Positions 23,543 to 32,453 of a DNA stretch of 64,000 bases are shown one piece after another (position 1 is the first letter of the stretch; every line of letters starts with the position of its first letter). Both the position numbers and the translations under genes were made by a program. The stretch is from NCBI GenBank assembly GCA_041906185.1, contig JAYRJQ010000018.1, positions 49,818 through 113,817 on the forward strand, given 5' to 3'. The stretch is from Roseateles_B sp041906185. GTDB lineage: Bacteria > Pseudomonadota > Gammaproteobacteria > Burkholderiales > Burkholderiaceae_C. The notes under the pieces are model-generated. The model made no database searches, was not told where the DNA came from, and saw only the letters and a list, made by a program, of their open reading frames with translations.

Positions 23543-25450
23543 TCAGGCCTTCTCGGTGATGTCCGCCGCCACCTTCTCCACGAAGCTGGCCAGAGGCATC
23601 ACACCCAGGTCCTGATTGCCACGGGCGCGCACCGCAACGGCTCCGTTTGCCTTCTCCTTGTCACCAACGACAAGGATGTACGGAACCTTCTGCAAGGAAT
23701 GCTCGCGGATTTTATACGTGATCTTTTCGTTGCGCAAATCCGCCACGGCCCTAAGCCCTTGTTTTTGCAGCGATTTCACAATTTCAGCCACGTAATCGGC
23801 CTGAGCGTCCGTGATATTGGCCACGACCACCTGCGTCGGCGCGAGCCAGACGGGCAGCACGCCGGCGTGCTGCTCGATCAGGATGCCGATGAAGCGCTCC
23901 AGGCTGCCCACGATGGCCCGGTGCAGCATGATGGGGCGCTGACGGCTGCCGTCCTCGGCCACGAATTCGGCATCCAGGCGCTCCGGCATGTTCGGATCGA
24001 CCTGGATCGTGCCGCACTGCCACTGGCGGCCCAGCGCGTCCTTGAGCGTGTACTCGATCTTGGGGCCGTAGAAGGCGCCCTCGCCCGGCAGGTACTCGAA
24101 CTCGCAGCCCGAGGCGCGCAGGCCCTCGGCCAGGGCGGCCTCGGCCTTGTCCCAGCTCTCCTCCGTGCCGATGCGCTGCTCGGGGCGCGTCGACAGCTTG
24201 TAGAGGATCTCCGTGAAGCCGAAGTCCTTGTAGACCTTCTGCAGCAGCGTCGTGAAGGCCGTGACCTCGCGCTGGATCATGTCTTCCGTGCAGAAGATGT
24301 GACCGTCATCCTGCGTGAAGCCGCGCACGCGCATGATGCCGTGCAGGCCGCCCGTGGGCTCGTTGCGGTGGCACTGGCCGAACTCGCCGAAGCGCAGCGG
24401 CAGGTCGCGGTAGCTCTTGATGCCCTGCTTGAAGATCAGGATGTGGCCGGGGCAGTTCATCGGCTTGAGCGCATAGTCGCGCTTCTCCGATTCCGTCGTG
24501 AACATGTTCTCGCGGTACTTGTCCCAGTGGCCGGTCTTCTCCCACAGCGTCTTGTCGATGATCTGCGGACCCTTGACCTCCAGGTAGCCGTTCTCGCGGT
24601 AGACGCGGCGCATGTACTGCTCCACCTCCTGCCACACCGTCCAGCCCTTGGGGTGCCAGAACACCACGCCCGGGGCGTGCTCGTCGATGTGGAACAGGTC
24701 GAGGTCCTTGCCCAGGCGGCGGTGGTCGCGCTTCTCGGCCTCCTCCAGCAGGGTCAGGTACTTCTGCAGGTCGTCCTTGGAGGCCCAGGCCGTGCCGTAG
24801 ATGCGCTGCAGCTGCTCGTTGCGGTGGTCGCCACGCCAGTAGGCGCCGGCCACCTTCATCAGCTTGAAGTGCTTGAGCTTGCCCGTGGAGGGCACGTGCG
24901 GGCCGCGGCACAGGTCGGTGAAGGCGCCCTCGGCGTAGAGGGAGACGTCCTCGCCCTGCGGGATGGATTCGATGATCTCGGCCTTGTAGGCCTCGCCGAT
25001 GCCCTTGAAGTAGGACACGGCCTCGTCGCGCGGCAGCACCGAGCGCGTGACCTTCTCGTCCTTCTTCGCCAGCTCGTTCATCTTGGACTCGATGGCCGCC
25101 AGATCCTCGGGCGTGAACGGGCGCTTGTAGCTGAAGTCGTAGTAGAAGCCGTTCTCGATGACCGGGCCGATCGTGACCTGGGCGTCGGGGAACAGCTCCT
25201 TGACCGCGTAGGCCAGCAGGTGGGCCGTCGAGTGGCGGATGACCTCGATGCCGTCGGCGTCCTTGTCGGTGACGATGGCGAGCTGGGCGTCGGCCTCGAT
25301 CAGGTAGCTCGTGTCGACCAGTTTGCCGTCGACCTTGCCGGCCAGCGCGGCCTTGGCCAGGCCGGCGCCGATGGAAGCGGCCACGTCGGCCACGGTGACG
25401 GCCTGCGGGAATTCGCGCTTGGAACCGTCAGGCAGTTGAATGGAAATCAT
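23543..25450 (-). CDS. thrS: Threonyl-tRNA synthetase
   Basis: 635 residues, full bacterial ThrRS: TGS domain (about 1-60), editing domain with HSTAHLLAYA and DLCRGPHVPS, class II catalytic core with zinc ligand Cys in MNCPGHILIF, motif 2 (RFGEFGQCHRNEPTGGLHG), motif 3 (MLHRAIVGSLERFIGIL) and the C-terminal anticodon-binding domain. It charges tRNA-Thr. GGAG lies seven bases before the start. Expression is probably set by the upstream threonine leader-peptide attenuator. Confidence 0.98.
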   Translation of the reverse strand: MISIQLPDGSKREFPQAVTVADVAASIGAGLAKAALAGKVDGKLVDTSYLIEADAQLAIVTDKDADGIEVIRHSTAHLLAYAVKELFPDAQVTIGPVIENGFYYDFSYKRPFTPEDLAAIESKMNELAKKDEKVTRSVLPRDEAVSYFKGIGEAYKAEIIESIPQGEDVSLYAEGAFTDLCRGPHVPSTGKLKHFKLMKVAGAYWRGDHRNEQLQRIYGTAWASKDDLQKYLTLLEEAEKRDHRRLGKDLDLFHIDEHAPGVVFWHPKGWTVWQEVEQYMRRVYRENGYLEVKGPQIIDKTLWEKTGHWDKYRENMFTTESEKRDYALKPMNCPGHILIFKQGIKSYRDLPLRFGEFGQCHRNEPTGGLHGIMRVRGFTQDDGHIFCTEDMIQREVTAFTTLLQKVYKDFGFTEILYKLSTRPEQRIGTEESWDKAEAALAEGLRASGCEFEYLPGEGAFYGPKIEYTLKDALGRQWQCGTIQVDPNMPERLDAEFVAEDGSRQRPIMLHRAIVGSLERFIGILIEQHAGVLPVWLAPTQVVVANITDAQADYVAEIVKSLQKQGLRAVADLRNEKITYKIREHSLQKVPYILVVGDKEKANGAVAVRARGNQDLGVMPLASFVEKVAADITEKA

Positions 25451-25514
25451 GGGGTGCTCCGAATCGCAAGGGCCCCGCCGTTCGGTGCAGACGCTGCTGC
25501 AGGGGAGCCCGGAA

Positions 25515-25544
25515 ATGAAAAAGCGCGGCCTGGTGCCGCGCTTT
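25515..25544 (-). terminator. thrS leader terminator (attenuator)
   Basis: Perfect 10-bp stem AAAGCGCGGC/GCCGCGCTTT with loop ACCAG, followed on the minus strand by TTTTTCATTT. It lies about 70 bases before the thrS ATG and 66 bases after the leader-peptide stop, in the position of an attenuator. Confidence 0.85.
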
Positions 25545-25610
25545 GTTCGGGAGGCATCACCGGTTCGAGGTGATTCGGGGATGCCCAAAGACGAGACGTG
25601 CCGCGGCCGA

Positions 25611-25652
25611 CTATGCTCCGGTGGAGGTCGTAGTTCGCGGTGTCATAACCAT
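25611..25652 (-). CDS. Putative threonine-rich leader peptide of thrS
   Basis: 13 codons on the minus strand, MVMTPRTTTSTGA, ending in TAG. Five of 13 residues are Thr, using ACA, ACT, ACG and ACC codons. AAAGG lies four bases before the ATG (and 10 before a second in-frame ATG). Between its stop and the terminator a stem forms (ATCACC/GGTGAT extended by GGCATC/GATGCC, 25585-25553). The segment GCCGCG (25607-25602) can pair with CGCGGC (25540-25535) in the terminator 5' arm, so stalling at Thr codons could shift the fold. Function is inferred from layout. Confidence 0.7.
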   Translation of the reverse strand: MVMTPRTTTSTGA

Positions 25653-25690
25653 CACGCCTTTCTCAGCCCTTGTTCGTCAAAGAGGCCCCG

Positions 25691-25696
25691 ATTGTA
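25691..25696 (-). promoter_or_regulatory. Candidate -10 element of the thrS leader promoter
   Basis: TACAAT on the minus strand, 38 bases before the leader-peptide ATG. No convincing -35 hexamer was found at 16-18 bases, so the call is tentative. Confidence 0.35.
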
Positions 25697-25718
25697 GCCA
25701 CAACGGGCGGAGCGGGGC

Positions 25719-26291
25719 TCAGTAGCGCTGCAGGCGGCCATCCACGACGCGCACGCGGTCGCCGCTGCGCAGGCCGTCCAGGCGCTCGAAGTCGAAGGCC
25801 TGCTCGCCGCCCCGCTCGAGGCGCACCCACACGCGGTAGCGCGTGCCGCCGCCTCGCTGGCCGTCCCGCTCGATCTCGTTGCCGATCACGGCGCCCACAA
25901 CGGCCCCGATGGCCGTGCCGACGCCCCGGTCGCGGCGACTGCTCATCTCATGGCCGATGACGCCGCCGATCACGCCGCCCGCCACAGCCCCCGCGCCGGA
26001 GCTGCCGCGATCGCCACGATCCCCGAAGGCCTCGATGCGCCCCACGGTGCCGTACATCACCCGCTCATTGCCATAGCGAGCGGGCGGCGGCGTGACGCGG
26101 CGATCGTCATAGCGACGGTCGTCGTAACGCCGATCGTCATAGCGGCGCTCGTCATAGCCCCGGCTGTCACCGTAGACCTGGTCGTCATCCCAGTCGCGGC
26201 GGCGCTCGTGCGCGCAGCCGCTGAGCGTCAGCAGGGACAGCGCGGCCAGTGACAGCGCCAGGGACCAGGAACGGGGCTTGAAGGACGGCAT
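25719..26291 (-). CDS. Glycine-zipper lipoprotein (outer-membrane 17 kDa antigen-like)
   Basis: 190 residues. A lipoprotein signal ends in a lipobox LSGC (Cys about 26). A charged, Tyr/Asp/Arg-rich linker with RYDDR repeats follows, then a glycine zipper (GAGAVAGGVIGGVIGHEMSS and GTAIGAVVGAVIGNEIE), which usually inserts in or against the outer membrane. The C-terminus forms a small beta domain (RYRVWVRLERGG...GDRVRVVDGRLQRY). Function unknown; relatives stabilise the envelope or inhibit lysozyme. The ATG at 26291 is preferred to the in-frame GTG nine bases upstream. Confidence 0.75.
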   Translation of the reverse strand: MPSFKPRSWSLALSLAALSLLTLSGCAHERRRDWDDDQVYGDSRGYDERRYDDRRYDDRRYDDRRVTPPPARYGNERVMYGTVGRIEAFGDRGDRGSSGAGAVAGGVIGGVIGHEMSSRRDRGVGTAIGAVVGAVIGNEIERDGQRGGGTRYRVWVRLERGGEQAFDFERLDGLRSGDRVRVVDGRLQRY

Positions 26292-26367
26292 GGGCGGCAC
26301 CCACCAGGAAGTCAGGACACCCCCTCAACGCGCGAGGCCCCGATTCGGTTGATCGGCCGTCGCGCGT

Positions 26368-27462
26368 TCAGAGCGGCAGCGCCTGGATCGTGTCCTGGCG
26401 GCAGGCCTCGGCGAACTCGTCCCGCAGGCGCTGGCTCTCGTCGATCGCGCGCCGCCAGGCGGCCGCACGGGCGGCGACGTCGTCACCGTAGCGCTGGAAG
26501 TCCGCCCGGTCGGGCAGCTTGCCGTTGGGCAGCGTGCGCACCCATTCGGGGTTCGGCGCCAGCAGCACCACGTTGTCGAGGAAGGCCGTGGGCCGGTGGC
26601 GGTGCTTGAGCGCCTTGTCGAGCCAGCCCGGCACGACCTCGCGCTGGAAGTGCGGGTAGAGCACGAGGCCCTCCCCCACCATCGCGGCGTAGTTCAGGTG
26701 CAGGTGGTAGTCGGTGATGCCGCCGTCCCAGTAGGCCCCGGCCGGCGCCCCGGCGATGTCGTGCACTGCCTGCAGCCAGAAGGGGATGGAGCAGCTGGCC
26801 AGCAGGCTCGCCTGGAAGTTGCGCGCGTTCAGCCCGACCTGGCGGCTGCGGTAGTCCCGCAGGTCCATGGGCAGCGGCGAGCGCAGGTCCGAGAACACCA
26901 CGCGCTCCAGCCAGCGGCCCATCGCGCGGCGCGACCAGGCATTGGCCGCGAACGCCGCCGCGTAGCCCATGGGCGTGCGCACGCGGTGCTCGCGCGCGAG
27001 CAGGCCCTGCCCGCGTGACGTGAAGATGTGCAGGCGCCAGCGCGGGTGGCTCAGCACCTGAGCCTCCCGCCCGCCGAAGACCTCGTGCAGCTTCTGGCCG
27101 AAGCCGCGCGAGACCACCGCCGCCGTGGGCGACTTGCCCGGCGCGCTCTCGTACTGCTGGTGGATGTATTCCTCGGCCAGGCGCTGGAACTCCGGCACGG
27201 CCTCCGCCGGCCGGTGCGCCAGGCAGGCCGTGCTCATGCGCCAGGCCCCGATCGAGGCGCCCAGCAGGTGCACCTCCTGCCGGCTCGCGGCCAGCCACTC
27301 GCCGAAGAGGTATTGGTCGAGCGGGTTGAGGATCAGCCCCTTGGGGCCGCCCGCCGCCGCGGGGATGACCTGAACGTCCTCGGGCCGCAGCCCCTGCTGC
27401 GCCAAACGGGCGCGGGCCCGAGGGCCCGCGAAGATTTGCAATGCACGCGTCATGGACGCCAT
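26368..27462 (-). CDS. Patatin-like phospholipase family protein
   Basis: 364 residues. The patatin Ser-Asp dyad is visible: nucleophile elbow GASIG (about residue 70) and the DGG of YWDGGITDYHL (about residue 245), with the oxyanion loop AAGGPKGL near residue 37. No signal peptide is seen, so a cytoplasmic or secreted-by-other-means lipid acyl hydrolase is likely; the substrate is unknown. The start at 27462 has GAGG five to six bases upstream. It stands alone between the lipoprotein and the TonB receptor. Confidence 0.8.
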   Translation of the reverse strand: MASMTRALQIFAGPRARARLAQQGLRPEDVQVIPAAAGGPKGLILNPLDQYLFGEWLAASRQEVHLLGASIGAWRMSTACLAHRPAEAVPEFQRLAEEYIHQQYESAPGKSPTAAVVSRGFGQKLHEVFGGREAQVLSHPRWRLHIFTSRGQGLLAREHRVRTPMGYAAAFAANAWSRRAMGRWLERVVFSDLRSPLPMDLRDYRSRQVGLNARNFQASLLASCSIPFWLQAVHDIAGAPAGAYWDGGITDYHLHLNYAAMVGEGLVLYPHFQREVVPGWLDKALKHRHRPTAFLDNVVLLAPNPEWVRTLPNGKLPDRADFQRYGDDVAARAAAWRRAIDESQRLRDEFAEACRQDTIQALPL

Positions 27463-27526
27463 TAGAACCTCAGATCGCCCCACGGCCTGCGCGCGTCCTG
27501 CGCCAGCGCCGGCGCAAGGGGCTGGA

Positions 27527-29725
27527 TCACAGCTTCATTTCGAGACCGACGTTGAAGTTGGCACGGCCCTGGCGATCGCTGCGGCTGCCATAGCCGCTGC
27601 TGAGCGTCGTGCTGTTCCAGCTGTCGACCGGCACGAAGTTGTTGGCCGCGACACGCAGCGCCACCGTGCGGCTGAAGGCCCACTGCGCGAACACGTCAAG
27701 CGAGCGGGTGCGGGACTGCGCCACGCCCTGGCTGGCCGTCTGCTGCGTGGCATAGCCGGGCGTGTAGGCCAGGCTGGCGCCGGTGGTCAGCGGCACGCTC
27801 GTGAAGCGGTAGTCGAAGCCGAGGTTCGCCGACCACGGCTGCTGGCCCTCGAGGCGGTTGTCGGGGCCCGGCACGGCCTCGACCTTGGAGCGGTAGATGT
27901 TCAGCGCACTGCGCAGGTTCAGCGGCAGCTTTGCGTCGAAGAGCGTCGGGAACAGCTCGGCGGCACGGCCCTTGAGCTCCAGCTCCAGACCGCTGCTCTG
28001 GGCCTTGGAGATGTTGACGGGCTGCGAGATCCAGCGCGGCACGCCGGCCCAGTCCACCTTCTGCAGCGACACCACGTTGCGCACCAGGTCCTTCACCTCG
28101 CGGTGGAAGACGCCGATGCTCAGCATGCCGCCGCCCGCGAAGTACTTCTCGAAGGCGAGGTCCAGGCCCGTCGCCAGCTCGGGCTTGAGCAGCGGGTTGC
28201 CCAGGCGGTCCGGCGAGAGCTCGGTGTTGGGCTTGTTCACGTCGGGGAACAGGCTGCTGATGCCGGGGCGCGCCAGCATCGCGTTGAGGTCGGGCGCCTT
28301 GTAGCTGCGGGTCAGGCTGGCGCGGATCAGGTCGCGGCCCTTCGGGTCGAGCTTGTAGTTGAGGTGCCACAGCGGCGTCAGCACCGAGCTGGTGTTGCGC
28401 ACGGTGCTGTCCAGGCCGCGGCTCTCGGTCACGATGCGCTCGTTGCGCAGGCCCAGGTAGGTGGACCATTGCGGCGAGAGCTCCCACTCGTCCTGCACGA
28501 ACAGCGCCTGACGCTGGATGCGGGCGCCGAAGGGCTGGCCGTCGAACTCCGGCAGCTGCACCTGGCCGAGCTCGGTGACGGTGCGCTCCTCGTCGCGGTG
28601 GCGCCATTCGAGGTCCCAGCCGAAGGTCAGGCTGTGGGACTCGCCCACCAGCTGACCGAACTTGCCGGCCTGCGTCACCGTGCGATCCGTGTTCGAGCCG
28701 GTGGTGAGGCGGCGGTCGGCGTGGTCGCGGTAGGTCTGGTTGCGGAAGGTGCCGCCCGACTCGCCGCCACCGAGCTTCAGCTCCAGCTTCTGGGTGTCAT
28801 TGAAGCGGCGCGACCACTGCGAGTTCAGTCGCACGTTGTGCCAGGTGCCGCCGTTGAGGGCGTCATCGTCCAGCACCGCGTTGGGCGTGGCGTTCTCGGT
28901 GATGAAGGTCTGGCGGTTGTTCCAGAAGCCCTTCTGGATGAAGGCCTGCAGGCTCGCGTTCTCCTCGTCGGAGATCTTCCAGTTGATGCGCGGCGCGGTG
29001 TTGAAGCCGTGGCCCCAGAAGGCCTGCTCGTTGTGCTGCACGGCGTCCGCGGCCAGGCCGTCGTTGCCGGGCATGTGGCGGGCGTTGCGGGCGTCGTTCT
29101 GGCCGCGCCACTCGAAGAAGGACACCGGCAGCGAGTAGGCGAAGCCGCCCTGGCGCGAGCCATAGGTGAAGTTCACGCCGGGCGTCGGGCGCACGGCGCT
29201 GTAGCCGAAGCCCACGCGCAGGTCCTTCTGCGTGGTCTTGGGCGCTTCCTTGAGGATGATGTTGATGGCACCGGCCACGGCCTGCGCGCTCTGGTCGGCC
29301 GTCGGGCCCTTGGTGACCTCGATGCGCTCGACCTGGGCCGGGTTCAGCTGGGTGAAGTCGAAGCCGGGGGGCGCCGGGTCCCCGTTGATCAGGATGAGCG
29401 TGTAGCCCGCTCCCAGGCCGCGCATGCGCGGGCCGCCGCCCTGCATGTCCACGCCGGGCAGGCGCTTGAGCACGTCGGCGAGGTTGTTGTCGCCGTACTT
29501 GTCCATCTCCTCGCGGCCGTAGATTTGCTTGGCCACGGGCGCGCGGCGGCGCAGCTCGGTGTCGCTCTGCGGGCGCGCGTTGATCTCCACGCGCTCCAGC
29601 TTGTTGCCCTGCTGGGGGCGGCCCTGGGGATCACCCCCCTGCGGGATTTCCTGGGCCAGCGACGGCAAGGCGGCGAGAGAGGCAAGCGCAAGCGCCGACG
29701 CGGCGGCGATGGGATGAAGACGCAC
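27527..29725 (-). CDS. TonB-dependent outer-membrane receptor
   Basis: 732 residues from a GTG start (MRLHPIAAASALALASLAAL...), chosen because AGGAG lies six bases upstream and the signal peptide then begins normally; an ATG 10 codons upstream lacks a site. A plug domain (about 45-160: VEINARPQS, LADVLKRLPGVDMQGG, VERIEVTKGPTADQSAQAVAGAINIILK) is followed by a 22-strand barrel with alternating aromatic residues. No TonB-box could be proved. The last residue is Leu rather than the usual Phe. Substrate unknown; no siderophore or vitamin genes adjoin it. Confidence 0.88.
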   Translation of the reverse strand: MRLHPIAAASALALASLAALPSLAQEIPQGGDPQGRPQQGNKLERVEINARPQSDTELRRRAPVAKQIYGREEMDKYGDNNLADVLKRLPGVDMQGGGPRMRGLGAGYTLILINGDPAPPGFDFTQLNPAQVERIEVTKGPTADQSAQAVAGAINIILKEAPKTTQKDLRVGFGYSAVRPTPGVNFTYGSRQGGFAYSLPVSFFEWRGQNDARNARHMPGNDGLAADAVQHNEQAFWGHGFNTAPRINWKISDEENASLQAFIQKGFWNNRQTFITENATPNAVLDDDALNGGTWHNVRLNSQWSRRFNDTQKLELKLGGGESGGTFRNQTYRDHADRRLTTGSNTDRTVTQAGKFGQLVGESHSLTFGWDLEWRHRDEERTVTELGQVQLPEFDGQPFGARIQRQALFVQDEWELSPQWSTYLGLRNERIVTESRGLDSTVRNTSSVLTPLWHLNYKLDPKGRDLIRASLTRSYKAPDLNAMLARPGISSLFPDVNKPNTELSPDRLGNPLLKPELATGLDLAFEKYFAGGGMLSIGVFHREVKDLVRNVVSLQKVDWAGVPRWISQPVNISKAQSSGLELELKGRAAELFPTLFDAKLPLNLRSALNIYRSKVEAVPGPDNRLEGQQPWSANLGFDYRFTSVPLTTGASLAYTPGYATQQTASQGVAQSRTRSLDVFAQWAFSRTVALRVAANNFVPVDSWNSTTLSSGYGSRSDRQGRANFNVGLEMKL

Positions 29726-29895
29726 GGAAACTCCTGATTCTGGTGTCCTGGACATCGGACTGGCGCGCAGCGTAGCGGCGGCGCGGCCCGCTGTCAGCCC
29801 CGCTGCGACCAGCTGCGGTTTCAGCGCCGCAAGGGGTCAGTGCCGGCGCTGAATGGCCGTTGGCGCGCCCGCCGGGTGGCCGGGCGCGCGACGGC

Positions 29896-32226
29896 TCAGC
29901 GCTTGCCCTGCAGCTTGGCGAAGGCCGCCGCCATGGCATTGCCCGACGGGGCGGCCGGCGCGGCCGCCCGGCCCGGGCGCTCGTTGCGGGCGGCCGGGCG
30001 GAAGCTGTTGTCCGCCTTGGCGCCCCCGCGGGGCGCGGCGGCATCGAGCTTCATGGTCAGCGAGATGCGCTTGCGGGCGAGGTCGACCTCCAGCACCTTG
30101 ACCTTGACGATGTCGCCGGTCTTCACGACCTCGCGGGCATCGTTGACGAACTTGTTGGACAGCTGGCTCACATGCACCAGGCCGTCCTGGTGCACGCCCA
30201 GGTCCACGAAGGCGCCGAACTGCGCCACGTTGGACACGGTGCCCTCGAGGATCATGCCCTCGGCCAGGTCCTTGATGTCCTCGACGCCCTCGTTGAAGCG
30301 TGCCACCTTGAAGTCGGGGCGCGGATCGCGGCCGGGCTTTTCCAGCTCCGCCAGGATGTCCTTGACGGTGATGGCGCCGAAGCGCTCGTCGGCGAAGGCC
30401 TCGGGGCGCAGCGCGCGGATCACGTCTGCCTTGCCCATGACGTCGGCGATGGGCCGCGCGACATGCGCCAGGATGCGCTGCACCACCGGGTAGGTTTCCG
30501 GGTGCACGCCGGAGAGGTCCAGCGGGTTGTCGCCGTCACGGATGCGCAGGAAGCCCGCCGCCTGCTCGAAGGTCTTGGGGCCGAGGCCCGTGACGTCCAG
30601 CAGCTGCTGGCGGTTGCGGAAGGCGCCGTTGGCATCGCGCCAGCGCACGATGGAGCCGGCCACCGTGGCCGACAGGCCCGAGACGCGCGACAGCAGCGGC
30701 GCCGAGGCGGTGTTGAGGTCCACGCCGACGGAGTTCACGCAGTCCTCGACCACCGCATTCAGCGTGCGTGCCAGCTCGCTCTGGTTGACGTCGTGCTGGT
30801 ACTGGCCCACGCCGATGCTCTTGGGGTCGATCTTCACCAGCTCGGCCAGCGGATCCTGCAGGCGGCGGGCGATGGACACGGCGCCTCGCAGGCTCACGTC
30901 CAGCTCGGGCAGCTCCTTGGAGGCGAACTCCGAGGCCGAGTAGACCGAGGCGCCGGCCTCGCTCACCACGACCTTCTCGATGTGGGTGCCGGGGGCCAGC
31001 TGCTGGATGCGCTTGATGAGGTCGGCGGCCAGCTTGTCGGTCTCGCGCGAGGCCGTGCCGTTGCCGATGGCGATCAGGTTCACGCCGTGCGTCGCGCACA
31101 GGCGGCCCAGCGTGTGGATCGAGCCTTCCCAGTCCTTGCGGGGCTCGTGCGGGTAGACGGTGGAGGTGTCCAGCACGCGGCCCGTGTCGCTCACCACGGC
31201 GACCTTCACGCCGGTGCGGATGCCCGGGTCCAGCCCCATCACCACGCGCTTGCCGGCCGGCGCAGCCAGCAGCAGGTCGCGCAGGTTCTCGGCGAAGACC
31301 TTGATGGCGACCTTCTCGGCCTCCTCGCGCAGCCGCGAGAACAGGTCACGCTCCAGACTCATGGAGAGCTTGACCTTCCACGTCCAGGCCACCGTCTTGC
31401 GGATCAGCTCGTCGGACGCCCGCTTGCCGTGGCTCCAGCCCAGGTGGCGCGCGATGCGGCCTTCGGCGAGGGAGGGCTGGCCGGGGAGGATCTCCTCGTC
31501 CAGCACCAGCTTGGCGTCGAGGAACTCCTGCGTGCGGCCGCGGAACACCGCCAGCGCACGGTGGGACGGCACGGTCTTGATGGGCTCGGCGTAGTCGAAG
31601 TAGTCGCGGAACTTGGCGACGTCGGCGTTGTTCTCGTCCTTGCCGTCCATCAGCTTGGACTTGAACAGGCCCTCCTCCCACAGCCACTCGCGCAGCTTGC
31701 CAATCAGCACGGCGTCCTCGGCCCAGCGCTCGGAGAGCAGGTCCCGCACGCCGTCCAGCACCGCGTAGGCATCGGCAAAGCCGGCATCGGCATTGAGGAA
31801 GGCCTGCGCCTCGGCCATCGGGTCCAGCGTGGGGTCGGCGAAGAGCCTGTCGGCCAGGGGCTCGAGACCGGCTTCGCGGGCGATCATGCCCTTGGTACGG
31901 CGCTTCTGCTTGTAGGGCAGATAGAGGTCTTCCAGCTCCTGCTTCGTCGGCGCCGCCTCGATGGCCGCGCGAAGCTCCGGGCTCAGCTTGCCCTGCTCCT
32001 CGATGCTCTTGAGCACCGCGCCGCGGCGGTCCTCCAGCTCGCGCAGATAGCCCAGGCGGGACTCCAGCTCGCGCAGCTGGCTGTCATCCAGCCCGTCGGT
32101 GACTTCCTTGCGGTAGCGGGCGATGAAGGGCACCGTGGCGCCGCCATCGAGCAGCTCCACGGCTGCGTTGACCTGGGCCGGGCGCACGTTCAGCTCGGCG
32201 GCAATCTGAAGCAGGATCTTGTCCAA
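29896..32226 (-). CDS. tex: Transcription accessory protein Tex (S1 RNA-binding)
   Basis: 776 residues from a TTG codon (MDKILLQIAAELNVRPAQVN), the position matching other Tex proteins; no ATG is available nearby, and the start is therefore uncertain by some residues. Tex N-domain, YqgF/RuvX-like nuclease fold (VMGLDPGIRTGVKVAVV), helix-hairpin-helix (LLDVTGLGPKTFEQAAGFL) and a C-terminal S1 domain (LEGTVSNVAQFGAFVDLGVHQ) occur in order. A basic Ala-rich tail follows. Binds nucleic acid and influences transcription or RNA turnover in the cytoplasm. Confidence 0.93.
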   Translation of the reverse strand: MDKILLQIAAELNVRPAQVNAAVELLDGGATVPFIARYRKEVTDGLDDSQLRELESRLGYLRELEDRRGAVLKSIEEQGKLSPELRAAIEAAPTKQELEDLYLPYKQKRRTKGMIAREAGLEPLADRLFADPTLDPMAEAQAFLNADAGFADAYAVLDGVRDLLSERWAEDAVLIGKLREWLWEEGLFKSKLMDGKDENNADVAKFRDYFDYAEPIKTVPSHRALAVFRGRTQEFLDAKLVLDEEILPGQPSLAEGRIARHLGWSHGKRASDELIRKTVAWTWKVKLSMSLERDLFSRLREEAEKVAIKVFAENLRDLLLAAPAGKRVVMGLDPGIRTGVKVAVVSDTGRVLDTSTVYPHEPRKDWEGSIHTLGRLCATHGVNLIAIGNGTASRETDKLAADLIKRIQQLAPGTHIEKVVVSEAGASVYSASEFASKELPELDVSLRGAVSIARRLQDPLAELVKIDPKSIGVGQYQHDVNQSELARTLNAVVEDCVNSVGVDLNTASAPLLSRVSGLSATVAGSIVRWRDANGAFRNRQQLLDVTGLGPKTFEQAAGFLRIRDGDNPLDLSGVHPETYPVVQRILAHVARPIADVMGKADVIRALRPEAFADERFGAITVKDILAELEKPGRDPRPDFKVARFNEGVEDIKDLAEGMILEGTVSNVAQFGAFVDLGVHQDGLVHVSQLSNKFVNDAREVVKTGDIVKVKVLEVDLARKRISLTMKLDAAAPRGGAKADNSFRPAARNERPGRAAAPAAPSGNAMAAAFAKLQGKR

Positions 32227-32453
32227 GACGTCTGGAAGGGAAAACCTGAAAGCGCGCGAGTGTGCCACACCGGCCCCGCCGCCGCCGTCGCCCGCGGGCC
32301 GTGAAATCCGCCGCAGGGCGCCGTCCGGCCACGTCGGCACGACCGTGCGTCAGTGACAACAACTGCACTGTTCACCCGCTTGGACGGCCCGGCGGCACTT
32401 ACAAATTCAAACGTTTGCAGTCTACGCTTCGGCGATCGCCAAGGAGCTGCCCC

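Noticed and set aside
26098..26160. Regular short repeats considered as a CRISPR array
   Set aside because: They lie inside a coding frame as YDDRR codons, are only about 15 bases long, and have no spacers or cas genes.
32400..32453. Sigma-28 flagellar-type promoter before the first MCP gene
   Set aside because: A TCAA and a GGCGAT element occur, but their spacing is about five bases too long for the consensus; the CAAACGTTTG palindrome there could not be assigned.
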